Positions 54,601-62,900 of a DNA stretch of 64,000 nt are shown here, one piece after another. The notes beneath the pieces were generated by a model, which saw only the letters and a list, made by a program, of their open reading frames with translations, was not told the origin of the DNA and ran no database searches. Source of the DNA: a virus; IMG/VR virus record IMGVR_UViG_3300030419_002087, positions 1-64,000 of that record. One strand, given 5' to 3'. Numbering within the stretch: position 1 is the stretch's first letter; each line of letters starts with the position of its first letter. The translations under genes and the position numbers were made by a program.

Positions 54601-57600
54601 TATCCTCGTGCAACTGGTGCTGCAACAACAACAGGAGCTGATTATCTTTACGACACCTCTATTAGTATTGGTTCAACGACAACTAACACCGTTACTATAA
54701 ATGCAAACGGTGGAATGGGTGCTATTACAGACACCACTGGTCATGTCTTTGTTGTTAACTCTAAACTAACTCCAACTGATGCAGATTACAATCCCAACAC
54801 TGGTGTTGTAACGATTACAGTTAATGGTCATGGTATGGCCAATGGTGATTATGTCAAACTTGATGATAGTTGCTTGAAGTTTAGTTGTACTTATGGCGCT
54901 GGTGGTAATGGAGATTATCCTAGAGCATCTGATCCAATTAGTGGCCAATGGGTAAGAGTATTTGGTGTAACTGCTAATACATTCGATATTCAAGTTTTAA
55001 CCGCAGATCCATCTACAACTGGAAATGTACCTCCATCTTCTAATGTAGATCCACATACGTTTGTTTCTGCTGTTTCTAACAGTATTACAAGAGGTGTAGT
55101 TAGAACAGGTGGTGATTATCCACATACATTTGTAAATGCTGTTGGAACTCACATTTATGTTGGTGGAACCTCATCTAATGCTATTACAATAACTGCTGGT
55201 AGTGTTCAGAAGGATGTAACTGATGCAACTTATATCCCAAGTACAGGTCTATTGACCATGACCATTGGTACTCATTCCTTCACAACTTCGGATACTGTGA
55301 CAATTGGTGCTGATAAGTTGGCCTTTACTTGTGATGCTGATAATCATGCAACAACTCATTATTATCCTCGTGCAACTGATCCAGTATACAATATAGCAAG
55401 TCCAATTGAATCAGTTACTTCAACAACAATAACTGTTGATGTAGGTTCACCGAAACAACAAGACGGTATTACTAAAGGTATTATTACAAAACCAACTTCT
55501 GTAATTAGACTTGCTGATAAATCATTAACATTTAAGTGTTCTAGTGATAACTTCGTTACTCCACAGTCTTATCCACGTAACGGTACACAGAATCCACCAA
55601 TAGTAACTGTTGGATTGGGAAGTGGATATAGTGATTTACAATACAGTGGTGGTTCTGGTAGTGGATTTAAGGCCTCTATTCAGATTGGTAGTGGTGGAAG
55701 TGTTACTGACTTTACTGTAGTAGATTCTGGTATAGGATATAAGAATGATGAAGTATTGACTGTTGTGGGTGTTCCAACTGCAAATGGTGGATATAGCGCA
55801 CATACAATTACAGTTAATTCTATTACTAATGATTTGTTCTCTGGTTGGTCATTCGGTCAATTATTAGAACTTGACAGTTTTGCCGATCAATTTGATGGTA
55901 ATCAAACTACATTTACATTAACTAGAACAACTGTTACTAAGGATATTGTAAATATCGCAAGTAATGATACTAGTATTGATGTTGGTAATAACTTATTAGT
56001 ATTCTTAAATGATATATTGCAACAGCCAGGATCAAACTATACATTCAGTGGTGGTACTCAATTAACATTTAGTGAACCACCTAAAGCTGGTAGTAAGTTA
56101 CAAGTTCTATTCTTTAGAGGATCTAATAAGGATGTAGATGATGGTAGTCCATTCATAACCATTAAGAAAGGTGATTATTTACAACTTGAAGAGAATGGAG
56201 TATATGAACAACAAGATCCAAGAAGAGTTATTGAAATTACTGGTGTTCAGAAAGTTCAAACAAACATTTATAATGGAGTTGGTATTAATGCTGATAAGAC
56301 GTTTACTAGGCAAATGGCCTGGACTAAACAGAAACAGGATTTGATTCTTGATAATCTACCACTTGCTAAAGATAGGAGTAATTATATCCCAAGAATAAGT
56401 CCTACTGCTTATATTATTCAGCCTGTAGGAGTTGGTTCACAGGAGATATTTGTTGATAACGCCTATCCAACATTCAGTGCATATGATAACAGAGCAACAC
56501 CTAATGAAGTTCCTGGCGCTGGTATTGAGTTAGTTAAAGCTAATATTGTTGATCGTGCAGATGCCACAGTATCGGTTTCTGCTGGTGGAACAGTGTTTAA
56601 TGCAGTTGTTACTGATGGTGGTGCAGGTTATCAAACTGTTCCAACTGTTTCCTTTGCTGCAACTATTCCTAGAGTTCGTGAAATTGGTAAGAATTGGTCT
56701 TCCAGACTATCTGCTCTTGATCAGGATTGGAGAACTGTTACACGTAACGGTTATGGATTATTTGTTATTGCTGGTGATAGTAGTGGTATTAATACATCAT
56801 CTAATGGTAAACAGTGGTATGCTAGTGGTAACTCTACTACCTTTGGTGATATTAAAGGAATCGTTGGTATGGGTACTCATACTGTTTTGGTTGGTGCAAG
56901 TGGAACTTGTGGATTCTCAACAAATGGTAGAACGTTCAGTAAATCAACAGTTTACAGAAGGAGAAATGTATTCCCATTAGTATTCTGGGATGATATTACT
57001 CTTGCTGGTGATATGAATGCCCTCGCATATGGTGATGGAATTGGTGTTGCAGTTGGTGCTGCTGGATCAATTATGTTCACTAAGCCTGGTGCGGCTGGAT
57101 TTGGTACTGCTTTTGAATTGGCCCAGAAGTTTAGTTCTACTAATCTAAATGGTGTTGGTAATAACGGTAATGTATTTGTTGCCGTTGGTGTTAATGGAGA
57201 AATGTTGAGATCACCTAATGGTGAAAACTATGTTGGTGTAACTACTACAACTGTTTCTACTACTCTAAATGATGTTACTTATGCAGATGGTAAGTGGATT
57301 GCAGTTGGTGCTGCTGGAACTATTATCAAGTCTACCGATGATGGTCAGAATTGGGCTGTAGTTTCTGCTGGTGGTACATTTGACTTGAATAAAGTTGGAT
57401 ATGCAAACAGTGTCTTTGTTGCAGTTGGTCAAAGTGGAATGGTTATGAATTCCGTTGACGGAACAAATTGGTATAAGAAATTCATTGGAGTTGGAACTGA
57501 CTTTGCTGGTCTTGCATTTGGTGATAATAAATTTGTTGCTGCTGGTCTATCATCAGCAATATACACATCTGAGTTTGAATCTGTATCTGCTGCTGGTACT

Positions 57601-58263
57601 GCAACCGTTTCAGCTGCTGGAACAATAACTTCAATTAATATTGATGATGGTGGTTTTGGTTATGATATAAATGCTCCTGTTGAAGTACTTGTTTCTGTTG
57701 AACCAGTTATTAGAGAAGTTATTACTAGTGTAAATGCTGAAGGTGACTTTGGAGATGTTGTTAGTGTTGCAACTTCTGCTGCTGGAATAAACACCACAAG
57801 TCCAATGTTGATATTTGAACTTGATTCATCATCATTCTTGAATCAGGCTGGATTTGGTAATATCTCTAAATCTGGTATCGCTGCTGGTGATTACTTTGTT
57901 GTTACTAATTCAACAACTGGAGTCGCCTGTACTTCTATAAATCTTGGTAATGAGATCGTCGGATCTGGTACAACATTCTTAGATAATGTCTATGTTGTTG
58001 GCCAAAGAGATGAGTCAACTAGTGGTATTGTTACTGTATTCTGTAATGTAAGGAGTATCGCTGGAATAGGAACGACTACTTATAGTCCTAGAATTGGTAA
58101 ATATAGTTGGGGAAGATTCTATAGTTTCCAAAGAGATAGACTTTCTCCTCAAGCTTTCCCTGCTTACACCAACAACGGTTCGGCAGGTATTGACACCAAT
58201 CCAACAGTAGTCAGGATCAAACCACTCGCTGAAAATTACAGCGACTTTGATCAGACATCATAA
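42697..58263 (+). CDS. Giant gp7-like baseplate wedge protein (5188 aa)
   Basis: The N-terminal part (about 1-260: VNQVIFSQIPSFVQEENPLFVEFLKSYYQGQ and LRQAKDFYASKGTNEAVSILFKVLYG) resembles gp7-type wedge proteins of cyanomyoviruses, and the place between gp6 and gp8 fits. The rest is huge. Residues about 260-2980 are Gly/Thr beta repeats. Residues about 2985-4300 hold roughly eleven copies of a module centred on a Cys-x4-His-x3-His-x-Tyr-Pro-Arg type motif. Residues about 4665-4960 are Asp-box-like repeats (S-x-DG-x-x-W, AVGAAG) as in beta-propellers. It is probably a wedge protein extended into a very long fibre. The frame is intact over 15.5 kb. Confidence 0.75.
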   Translation: MIDTTSQKVKVNQVIFSQIPSFVQEENPLFVEFLKSYYQGQEYQGGSIDIIQNLNEYQKVETYSNNDSLIGFTTCSGAVTFYDSTINVVSTDGWPDTYGLLRINDEVISYTGKTKTSFTGCLRGFSGVENLHTPSNPEQLVFKDTNAAQHKDETQVINLSNLFLQEFWKKTKTLFLPGFEDRKLVNEVDKANFLRQAKDFYASKGTNEAVSILFKVLYGKDVEVIKPIDYLLAPSDADYVITEDIVAELISGDALKTIGQVIKQTGDDYSEASIFNIRYLPKNGKDYYVISLSKSTAKGEFSITGGTALTNNIGVGATVLTVDSTLGFPNIGDFYVGAGITVGIATYTSRSSTQFFGVSGISSAYQQGSTVRSSNTLVSYEEGDLKKPVIFRMTAVANNADLGNVGFLYPGDILRAKNLGNFTKSTNQRLNSWIHNVKTTSNVSKDIYTNTSNINVGTNEINTTDPHLLRLGDPITVMDLTSNTPQNVEGTVSQIVDNNTFQINITSGTLSVNRTYKVRNNTIFANSNDPKLGVSEFVANVQNTYSDDGEKNSYVASGSLPAYTIYATERIKAFTGANVGDNEITINNHGFFTGDLIKYRPTGVGRTTLVGLATDANYAVTKIDNNTVKLSQSIGDAAVKRFLDINSGSLPALTHELVPYELSGKSVEHQRFLRKIPTEVSLNEFNKELKNEPVGMFRNGVEVMSNRSGDYIRYGTVRTIEVQNGGKEYDVAYPPNINITDTVGTGATAYAIVENGKVERIDILSGGYDLRDVPKITIEGANGVGAAAVGRLRRVQTVRGFSPDLNVNLTTDTITLDDRHLFDNGESVYYRKGVGYAAIGGLVDNSLYYLHTPSETQVQFMATYDDAVSGINTINLTSKSAGSNTLTSTKFRNILDSVVITNQGSGYSNRRNVVNNTLYPPISYLSEGEVNSGINTANHYIYFKDHGFNHGDLIEYDSTGPISGLSTDQNYYVIKLDESKFRLSSAGIGTTLTDVNYVKDDYVEFGNIGSANHTFKYPDLHIGVEAISGVANTTYSTPKLRPVCLGELIQCPITSSGTGYGVTDCINVHRRPDVTISNGSRGLIDVVIADGEIVQAFIKSGGGGYATPPKLEVRGDGQFAKLVANTTDGVITSVTIVSTGKGYTSKNTTVAVIPSGSGAKLVGNVQKWDISFLAKYRGNISENDDGVIIPSQGDYGLKYVHAYASRKLRQVLDDNIENDFSEKSSVSHSPILGWAYDGSPIYGPYGFGTPTGGLVRRMISGYTKVTRSNRPPVLEFPTGTFINDYVYTATGDLDQYNGRFCKTPEFPNGIYAYFATIEATNSSDAPFVNTREPEFPYIIGGYKYKREDFNVDPSSIQTLDLLNSGDLVRNTYYYKFGSSSSEYDYLTRNQLEDTELIVRSTQKAGISTVNVIIPGQSYKVGDRITFNNLNSGGSGASAKVKTLVGKGLSTLTYERLVVPNVKFRYENDVVVGVATTAHNLNDKDLVVVGGIGTGELNFIQGAYKIGVSSVVVKTDEFLGYASTTGITTFVTLNTSGADETIEVDDILGIGTERVTVLDVNETTNKYRILRDFGIWPNSSHPAGTKVHVDQRRFTYDVGIKTDLTTRKNRKIVFDPFGSIGIGTTVQVVSVTGIGTTTRVVVKASDESVLFDHAIPPEGSSADNSITLLEHGFVTGQKLKYNKGSVGNGLTCSNSVALTGLLTLQDGQTVYAVRKSPNLLGITTTIAGIGTTTGSLYFAFGGSIGKDHSFTTTEKEYIGHIERFDVNAKTSSDHTLQTGNEVKISILPSQTTTTLIEYDTLARKTIVDPYYVGSATTFVGVGASDSLITITDHGWDAGDKVLYKSGSNVIAPLVDRGEYFVQKINDNQFRLTTNYTDATNYGGEFIGITTFGSGIHKFSRINPHLLGTRGSTIGFAVSDPTLTDLRLEFYEDENFVTRFEGVGISTELVRSGTPGQAGSLVNLKLTDNVPTPLYYKLVPTDLNSIDVNKRDAVPDQTVAAGSKIIINNSTFAGNFGIRTTSNTDFIYQVTKAPESSSYNTLGVTTFSYSTGSKDALGGVNEIDVTFAGLGYERNPGVSTITTTTGLNALLRLYDDNIGRAGLTEMIKIGYEYPSDKSIQPSVDIPTILTVSNNFTLSNVGVITAGRNYVSAPDLIVPDSSEVKLKAYLNGTSIGEVEVQRKGRGFNEVPNPPRIIPVNNTNGAGIVSTSSNGVTNFLTIAQPTNGWKPDGSDFPFKVGDNVYVEGVGTAQTQFSASKGGYNSDLYDYKLFEVVTTNPGNSQLTYSIAGLGTTGGTFDPDNSAGRVIRQQDLPTFTALLTPEPFFSGERVTYGANGKAFVLENAGYNPVTNTLRLRTPTADFALGQVIKGQLSGAEGTIRNIEKFSSFYKTSYFADRPKGWQRETGKPNNDFQKIEDNDYYQNFSYSVKSEVPIETWKPAVDSLIHPTGYKNFSDLVVPSVTTSGVGRSVDLRINESTPPGIANLSVSIDNEESFFTRKDFDEAGEETLTNGLSKFITLRNRKIAAFINVKSNKVDVIDDLSDQFTGIGTTTSALIVGLSSFRLTTNEGQITPFTKTFNPTGTISIGSSLINYNNHNFQTGERIKYDPGGAYGSNRLAINATNVVLGGVTTNFLPAELYAIKFNNNQFAVAGLATAAEQNSPLIFSSVGSGTSHSFDVNRPDDRVVIQVDGILQPPLFRRKVDVALAEAVGVGSTTIKVVGVTSITGNDLLNIGNEIVRITNVGFGSTNVLAVNRGVLGSVAAAHTVGAACTMRGGTFHIVKDVLHFVTPPYGTVGVTTFSGPGIGTNSTFQGRIFNRADPTTNFIFDDLSQDFTGVGKTFTLLQDNEDVTGIVTTILGPEVINQGIICINNIFQRPAFDYNMAERQDPGIGASIFFTGDDRESLPRGGKVNEYTIGFGTNYQPLVAAAATAIVNNDGSIQSVVVTGGGAGYRNGPIDIMVYNQTPTGAGIGSTAVLTATVGNAGIHTYNGGTSSNAVTIGSTAKNVTNATYDAITGELVMTIGSHTFTTSDTATIGANKLSFTCSVDDHQTSHTYPRATDPVSGVAIGIQAVSSTTITVNVGAVRGTVTGITTVSGGTGYSSPDPVFAKDIPVVSTAGTTITVNVNPSYPGSIYEHQYVSAATSAVYNGGNYVHTFKPASSSLSDAVFTGGDYNHKFVRVLGNAVNVQSGAESGNQKTPNNVSYVASTGVLTLEFGSAHGMSTSDTITLDANSIFMSCERDNYQSEHGYPRSTDPISGVTTAVTVTSSTAFTINVGSSPQVNHAITTSTYTPTDGNLVLNVGAGHPFTAPTSHTISTCSYNPHNGYMDFEITSHGFSAGEYIQIPGNALTFTCSMDGHATQHTYPRTGSRDTDRIGQGWLPIDQVGVNTFRVYVGAANETSVGVHTFVSSKANSVNITSGSESGNQKTPNAADYNPETGILELSFASNHGVSTGDTLTLDNSSLTFTCSKDNHATEHTYPRAAVDPIAGVGTVVTKTSDKSFNIFVGLAEPGSVGVHTFVSASAQIKRAKTVIGIKTDSLGFTCSQNNHGTVHTYPRPTGDPVHNRQIGVGATATETVTVFVGITTAESYQVDNADYDQFDGDLILSIGANNLTTPTAFCPTKSIYDPTSGIVTCTQVGHELQTGDKIKPGQGTLQFKCTYDVSDASYNPITGDLTLTVGAGHGLVAEVDSIRIPENALTFTCDYNGDGNTTQKTYPRSSGASTSDGADYAYNTDLLIKSVANTTITVNVNGGQGPITDLTTHNFVSGSTVNPAVVFGTKKYPRSSDPIRDPLNRHQGWMPVTRESKDEFSFWCGTSPNTSTHTFVANDFLTPTNANYNGASGLLTVETNVDHKLAEGDFVKFEKGAFTLSCEMNNNATTHDYPRKTDPTYFQWLPISNVGPKNFDVSVGTSPVGILTVSAATYNPSSGALVLTMNNHGLKVGQAIRLCANSLIFTCNYNGDGNTTEKTYPRATGAATTTGADYLYDTSISIGSTTTNTVTINANGGMGAITDTTGHVFVVNSKLTPTDADYNPNTGVVTITVNGHGMANGDYVKLDDSCLKFSCTYGAGGNGDYPRASDPISGQWVRVFGVTANTFDIQVLTADPSTTGNVPPSSNVDPHTFVSAVSNSITRGVVRTGGDYPHTFVNAVGTHIYVGGTSSNAITITAGSVQKDVTDATYIPSTGLLTMTIGTHSFTTSDTVTIGADKLAFTCDADNHATTHYYPRATDPVYNIASPIESVTSTTITVDVGSPKQQDGITKGIITKPTSVIRLADKSLTFKCSSDNFVTPQSYPRNGTQNPPIVTVGLGSGYSDLQYSGGSGSGFKASIQIGSGGSVTDFTVVDSGIGYKNDEVLTVVGVPTANGGYSAHTITVNSITNDLFSGWSFGQLLELDSFADQFDGNQTTFTLTRTTVTKDIVNIASNDTSIDVGNNLLVFLNDILQQPGSNYTFSGGTQLTFSEPPKAGSKLQVLFFRGSNKDVDDGSPFITIKKGDYLQLEENGVYEQQDPRRVIEITGVQKVQTNIYNGVGINADKTFTRQMAWTKQKQDLILDNLPLAKDRSNYIPRISPTAYIIQPVGVGSQEIFVDNAYPTFSAYDNRATPNEVPGAGIELVKANIVDRADATVSVSAGGTVFNAVVTDGGAGYQTVPTVSFAATIPRVREIGKNWSSRLSALDQDWRTVTRNGYGLFVIAGDSSGINTSSNGKQWYASGNSTTFGDIKGIVGMGTHTVLVGASGTCGFSTNGRTFSKSTVYRRRNVFPLVFWDDITLAGDMNALAYGDGIGVAVGAAGSIMFTKPGAAGFGTAFELAQKFSSTNLNGVGNNGNVFVAVGVNGEMLRSPNGENYVGVTTTTVSTTLNDVTYADGKWIAVGAAGTIIKSTDDGQNWAVVSAGGTFDLNKVGYANSVFVAVGQSGMVMNSVDGTNWYKKFIGVGTDFAGLAFGDNKFVAAGLSSAIYTSEFESVSAAGTATVSAAGTITSINIDDGGFGYDINAPVEVLVSVEPVIREVITSVNAEGDFGDVVSVATSAAGINTTSPMLIFELDSSSFLNQAGFGNISKSGIAAGDYFVVTNSTTGVACTSINLGNEIVGSGTTFLDNVYVVGQRDESTSGIVTVFCNVRSIAGIGTTTYSPRIGKYSWGRFYSFQRDRLSPQAFPAYTNNGSAGIDTNPTVVRIKPLAENYSDFDQTS
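51650..55600 (+). repeat. Coding repeats with Cys/His motif
   Basis: About eleven degenerate protein modules, each roughly 80-120 residues: an HTF-V-S turn, a DATYNP-GxLTLT strand, an HGFxxGD strand, then FTCSxDNHATxHTYPR. Examples are at about 51815, 52395, 52740, 53085, 53315, 53795, 54305, 54555, 55315 and 55530. Degenerate relatives occur in the 11779 protein. Confidence 0.85.
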
Positions 58264-58266
58264 ATA
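58259..58266 (+). promoter_or_regulatory. T4-type late promoter
   Basis: CATAAATA overlaps the stop codon of the giant gene and lies 24 bases before the gp8 ATG. Confidence 0.6.
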
Positions 58267-58290
58267 AATCTATAGGAAAACCGTAGTAAA

Positions 58291-59898
58291 ATGCCCGCAA
58301 TTATTAGTGATCAATTTAGGATCTTAAATGCTGCGAATTTTGTAGCTGGTGTGGCGGATACCACCCAATCATATTACACTTATCTTGGTTTGCCCAATTC
58401 AGGTGATTTTGGTGCTGGTTACGGTACTACGGATTGGAATACAAACACTCCCGCCCCCAAGGACGGATTTAGAGAATATAATGATGATTACGACACAATG
58501 ATCGCACTCAAGAAATTGAGTACAGGTGACGTAAAGAGAATGATTAGAAAATATTCGTGGTCTGGTGGTACAGTTTTTGAGATGTATAAGAATAATTATA
58601 CTCGAAGTAACTTATCTCCACAGACTTCTTCAACTAATCTGTATGATGCAAAATATTATATTGTAAACAGTCAATTTAAGGTTTATCTTTGTATTAACAA
58701 TGGCCAAGATCCTGCTAACCCATTAGGTAAGCAGTCACTTGACGAACCAACTTTTACTGATTTAGAACCAAAGGCTGCTGGTACTTCTGGTGATGGATAT
58801 CTCTGGAAGTATATGTACACCATTAATCCAAGTGATATTGTTAAATTTGATTCTATTGACTATATTCCTGTTCCTGATAATTGGGGTGATGGAGATACAA
58901 CAGATGTTAAAAATGCATCTGTTGATGGTAAAGTCGAAACAGCCTTAATTGTTAACTCTGGTGGTGGATATCAACCAATTTCTACTACATTTAATAATAT
59001 TCCAATTTTAGGTGATGGTACTGGAGGTAAAGCTTCTGTTACTGTTGATGCTCAAGGTAAAGTTTCGGATGTTACTGTAACTAATGGTGGTGTTAATTAT
59101 ACAAGAGGTGTTATTAATTTCTTCCCAGGCGCTCCTGGCTCTGAAACTGGTGGCCCTATTGTAGGACTTTCTGCTGTTGGTGTTGGTACAACATCTGTTG
59201 CTGAATTTGAAGTTGTAATGCCTCCTCCTGGCGGTCATGGTGCTGATGTTTATCGTGAATTAGGTGCATTTAGAGTCCTATTGTATAGTAGATTTGAAAA
59301 TGATGCATCAAACCCAGATTTTATTATCGGGAATGATTTTGCAAGAATTGGAGTAGTTAAAAATCCATTAACTCCATCTGGGTCAATCTTAAATTCATCT
59401 AGAGCTAGTGCTTTAGTTGGATTGAAATTACAGAGTTTGACTCCTGGCGGAAGTGTAGTTAATACTACTTTCAAGGTTGATAGTCCTGTATATCAAACAA
59501 TTGGTGTTGGTTCAACAGCAGTTGGATATGTTGCTAGTTGGGATAGTGCTACTGCTGTATTGAAAATCTATAATCCAGTTGGATTAGGTTCTACCGCCTA
59601 TGGATTTAGACTTAATGATTTCACATCACAAATAGGTGTTGGTGGAAGTTATGCTGTTAATGGTCAATCAGCTGGTGGAACTCTTGGTATTGATACAAGT
59701 TTTGGAAATGTTAGTACGCCAGGCACAGCTACCACTGTTGGTAATGCTTTAGTCCAATTAGGACAAAGTTTCGTGGAGGGTGTTGCATCACCCGAAATTA
59801 AAAAATATTCTGGGGATATGTTATACATAGATAACAGGGCCGCGATACAACGTAGCGCTAACCAGAAAGAAGACATTAAGATCGTATTAGAGTTCTAA
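58291..59898 (+). CDS. 8: Baseplate wedge protein gp8-like
   Basis: The 535-residue protein begins MPAIISDQFRILNAANFVAGV and contains RMIRKYSWSGGTVFEMYKNNY, KYYIVNSQFKVYLCINNG and SGDGYLWKYMYTINPSD, the pattern of T4 gp8-type wedge proteins. T4 gp8 is about 330 residues; the extra length lies in Gly-rich loops after residue 200 (GGYQPISTTFNNIPI and repeats like those of the giant protein). A late promoter precedes it. It is followed four bases later by the DUF4815 gene. Confidence 0.75.
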   Translation: MPAIISDQFRILNAANFVAGVADTTQSYYTYLGLPNSGDFGAGYGTTDWNTNTPAPKDGFREYNDDYDTMIALKKLSTGDVKRMIRKYSWSGGTVFEMYKNNYTRSNLSPQTSSTNLYDAKYYIVNSQFKVYLCINNGQDPANPLGKQSLDEPTFTDLEPKAAGTSGDGYLWKYMYTINPSDIVKFDSIDYIPVPDNWGDGDTTDVKNASVDGKVETALIVNSGGGYQPISTTFNNIPILGDGTGGKASVTVDAQGKVSDVTVTNGGVNYTRGVINFFPGAPGSETGGPIVGLSAVGVGTTSVAEFEVVMPPPGGHGADVYRELGAFRVLLYSRFENDASNPDFIIGNDFARIGVVKNPLTPSGSILNSSRASALVGLKLQSLTPGGSVVNTTFKVDSPVYQTIGVGSTAVGYVASWDSATAVLKIYNPVGLGSTAYGFRLNDFTSQIGVGGSYAVNGQSAGGTLGIDTSFGNVSTPGTATTVGNALVQLGQSFVEGVASPEIKKYSGDMLYIDNRAAIQRSANQKEDIKIVLEF

Positions 59899-59902
59899 GA
59901 AC

Positions 59903-62900
59903 ATGCCACAAGAGACAAACCTCAATGTAAGTCCTTATTTTGACGATTTTAATGAGGACAAGAATTTTAATAGGGTTCTGTTTAAGCCCGCTACGCCAAT
60001 TCAGGCTAGAGAATTAACACAATTACAATCGATTCTCCAAAATCAGATTGAAAGATTTGGACAACATTTCTTCAAAGAAGGATCTCAGGTTATCCCTGGC
60101 CAGATTGCTTATGACTCTCAATATAATGCTGTAGAACTTACTGAAAGTTTCTTAGGTATACAACTGACCAATTATATTGATCAATTAGTAGGTAAAACTA
60201 TTAAAGGTGAACAATCTGGTGTTGTAGCTAAAGTTGTTAATAATTTAACTGCAACTAAGTCCGACAGAGGAAATAATACTCTTTATGTAAAATATCAGAA
60301 GTCTGGTGATGATTTTGAGACCGTAACTTTTCAGGACGGTGAAAATTTAATCTGTACTAGTGATATTGAATATGGTAATACTAGAATTGTAGCTAATAAC
60401 CCTTTTGCTGCTTGTATTCCATCCAATGCATGTTCTATTGGATCTGCTGCTTCTATTGCGGATGGTGTTTATTTTGTTAGAGGATTCTTTGTAAAAGTAA
60501 CTGCAAATACTGTAATTCTTGATCAGTATACTAATGATCCAACATGTAGAGTTGGTCTGTTTATTAGTGAAAATTTAGTTACTGCTTATTCAGATGATAC
60601 ATTATTTGATAATGCATCTGGTTTCTCTAACTATGCTGCGCCTGGAGCTGATAGACTTCAACTTCAAACTACTCTTATAAAGAAAGATATTGATGAATTT
60701 AACGATGAGAATTTCGTTGAATTGATGAGATTGAAGAGTGGTAATATTGAAAAATTTGTAGAAAAGACAGATTATAATATTTTAAAGGATGAATTGGCCA
60801 GAAGAACATATGAAACTAGTGGTGATTATTATGTAAAACCTTTCCAAGTTAATATTAAGGAATCTCTTAATAATAGACAAGGAAATGGTGGTATCTATTA
60901 TAAAGATCAAAAAACTGCTGAAGGTAATGATCCATCAAAAGATTTGATGGTTTATCAAATGTCGCCTGGTAAGGCATATGTAAAAGGATATGATATAAAG
61001 AAAATTACTTCTACAAATATTGATGTAGAAAAACCAAGAACAATTAAGACTATAGAAAGTGATATAGTTCCTGTTGAAACAACATCTAGTGTTATTGTTA
61101 ATAATGTTTATGGATCTCCAAAAATAGGTTTTGGATCAACAGCTACAATAGATCTTTATACTGATAGAATTAATAGTGGTGGTAGTGCAAATGGTACATA
61201 TATCGGTAATGCAAAGGTATATGACTTTAAATTAGAGAATACTCCATATGCAAATGCTGCAACCAACTATGAAGTTTCATTATACGATGTACAGACATTT
61301 ACAGTATTAACAGTTAATACCGCACAAACATTATCAACTCCAATTTATGTGGAGGGTGCAAGAAGTGGGGCCTCTGGTTATCTTAAGAGTAATGTTAGTA
61401 GTAGTGTTTCTTTAACACTTACTGGTACTAAAGGAGCCTTTATTGTAGATGAACCACTTAAAATAAATGGAGTTCAAGAATCTGTTAGTGTAACTTCAGT
61501 TGTTGAATATGATTTTGGAGATGTTAAATCATTCCATCAAAATAATTCACCTAATGTTTTTACAGCTGACTTAGATCTTACAGAAAAATTCTCTATTGCG
61601 CCTCCAGGCACACAGTTTACAATAACTAGTGGTGGTACTGTTACGGTTCCTGGCAAGAGATTTGCTGTAGGAATTAAAACTGGTGATATTGTTTCATATA
61701 ATTTACAGAGTAATAGTGATATAACCTATAACAAGGTATCAGCATTGTCAGCTGATGGATCTACCATGACAATTGTTGCTTGCCCTCAAGATATTGCTGG
61801 GGTTTGTGATAAAGATCTACCAGGCGGTACTGTATCTCCAAGTGATTTTGGTATTGTAAAACCAGCTTTACGTAATGCTCAGAATTCAAGACTAACATCA
61901 AATTTACCTCAAAGGTTTATTTCTTCTGTTGATCTTAAAAATGCTCAACTTTTAATTAGAAAACAGTATGTTCTTAATATATCCTCTAAGAGGGGTACTG
62001 TTACTGTAGATGATCCAGATTTATTCTTCCAACCTTTTGATGAGGAAGATTATAACTTAACATATTCAGATGGATCGATAGAAACTCTTTCATCTCAAAA
62101 TGTTCAGTTTAACGCTGATTTTAAAACAATTACTTTACGAAGTTTAACTAAGACTTCTGATACTAATGCAGTTCTTGTTACCACACTTAAAAAGATAAAT
62201 GTAACTTCAAAAGCTAAAACTCTTTCTAAATGTGCAAAAGTAACATTTAATAGATCAAAACATGATTATTCTGGAACTAATACTACATCATTTAATAATG
62301 GATTAACATATAATGCAATCTATGGAACTAGGGTAGAAGATGATCAGATATGTTTAAATGTTCCAGATGGTCTTAGGGTTCATGCTATATTTGAATCTTC
62401 AGGAACATCAGATCCATCTTTGCCTGGAGCTACTTTAATTAATAGAAGTGATGCTTTAACAAATACAATTCAAGGTGAACAAGTTCTTGGTGTAGAGAGT
62501 GGTGCTTTGGGCCAAGTTGTATCTACAACTACTAGTACATTTGAAGTAGTTTATAAGAATGAATTTATCTTCCAAGTTGGAGAAACACTTATTTTCCAAT
62601 CTTCTGGTATAACTGGAGAAGTTTCTCAAGTTGTAGCTGGTGATAAGAATATTGGTGAAGATTTCCAGTTTGATAATGGAGATAGGAAGGAATATTTAGA
62701 TTATTGTAGAATTGTCAGAGAACCAACTGCTGATGAACCCAAGAAACGAATAACTGTTGTGTTTGACCACTATGTTGTTGATGCTGGATCTGGTGGAGAT
62801 GTAGTTACTGTAAACAGTTATCCTTCAGATGCCTTTGAATATGATTTACCAAAAATTCGTGGTAGAGCTGCTACTGATTTTGTTGATATTAGGCCTAGAG

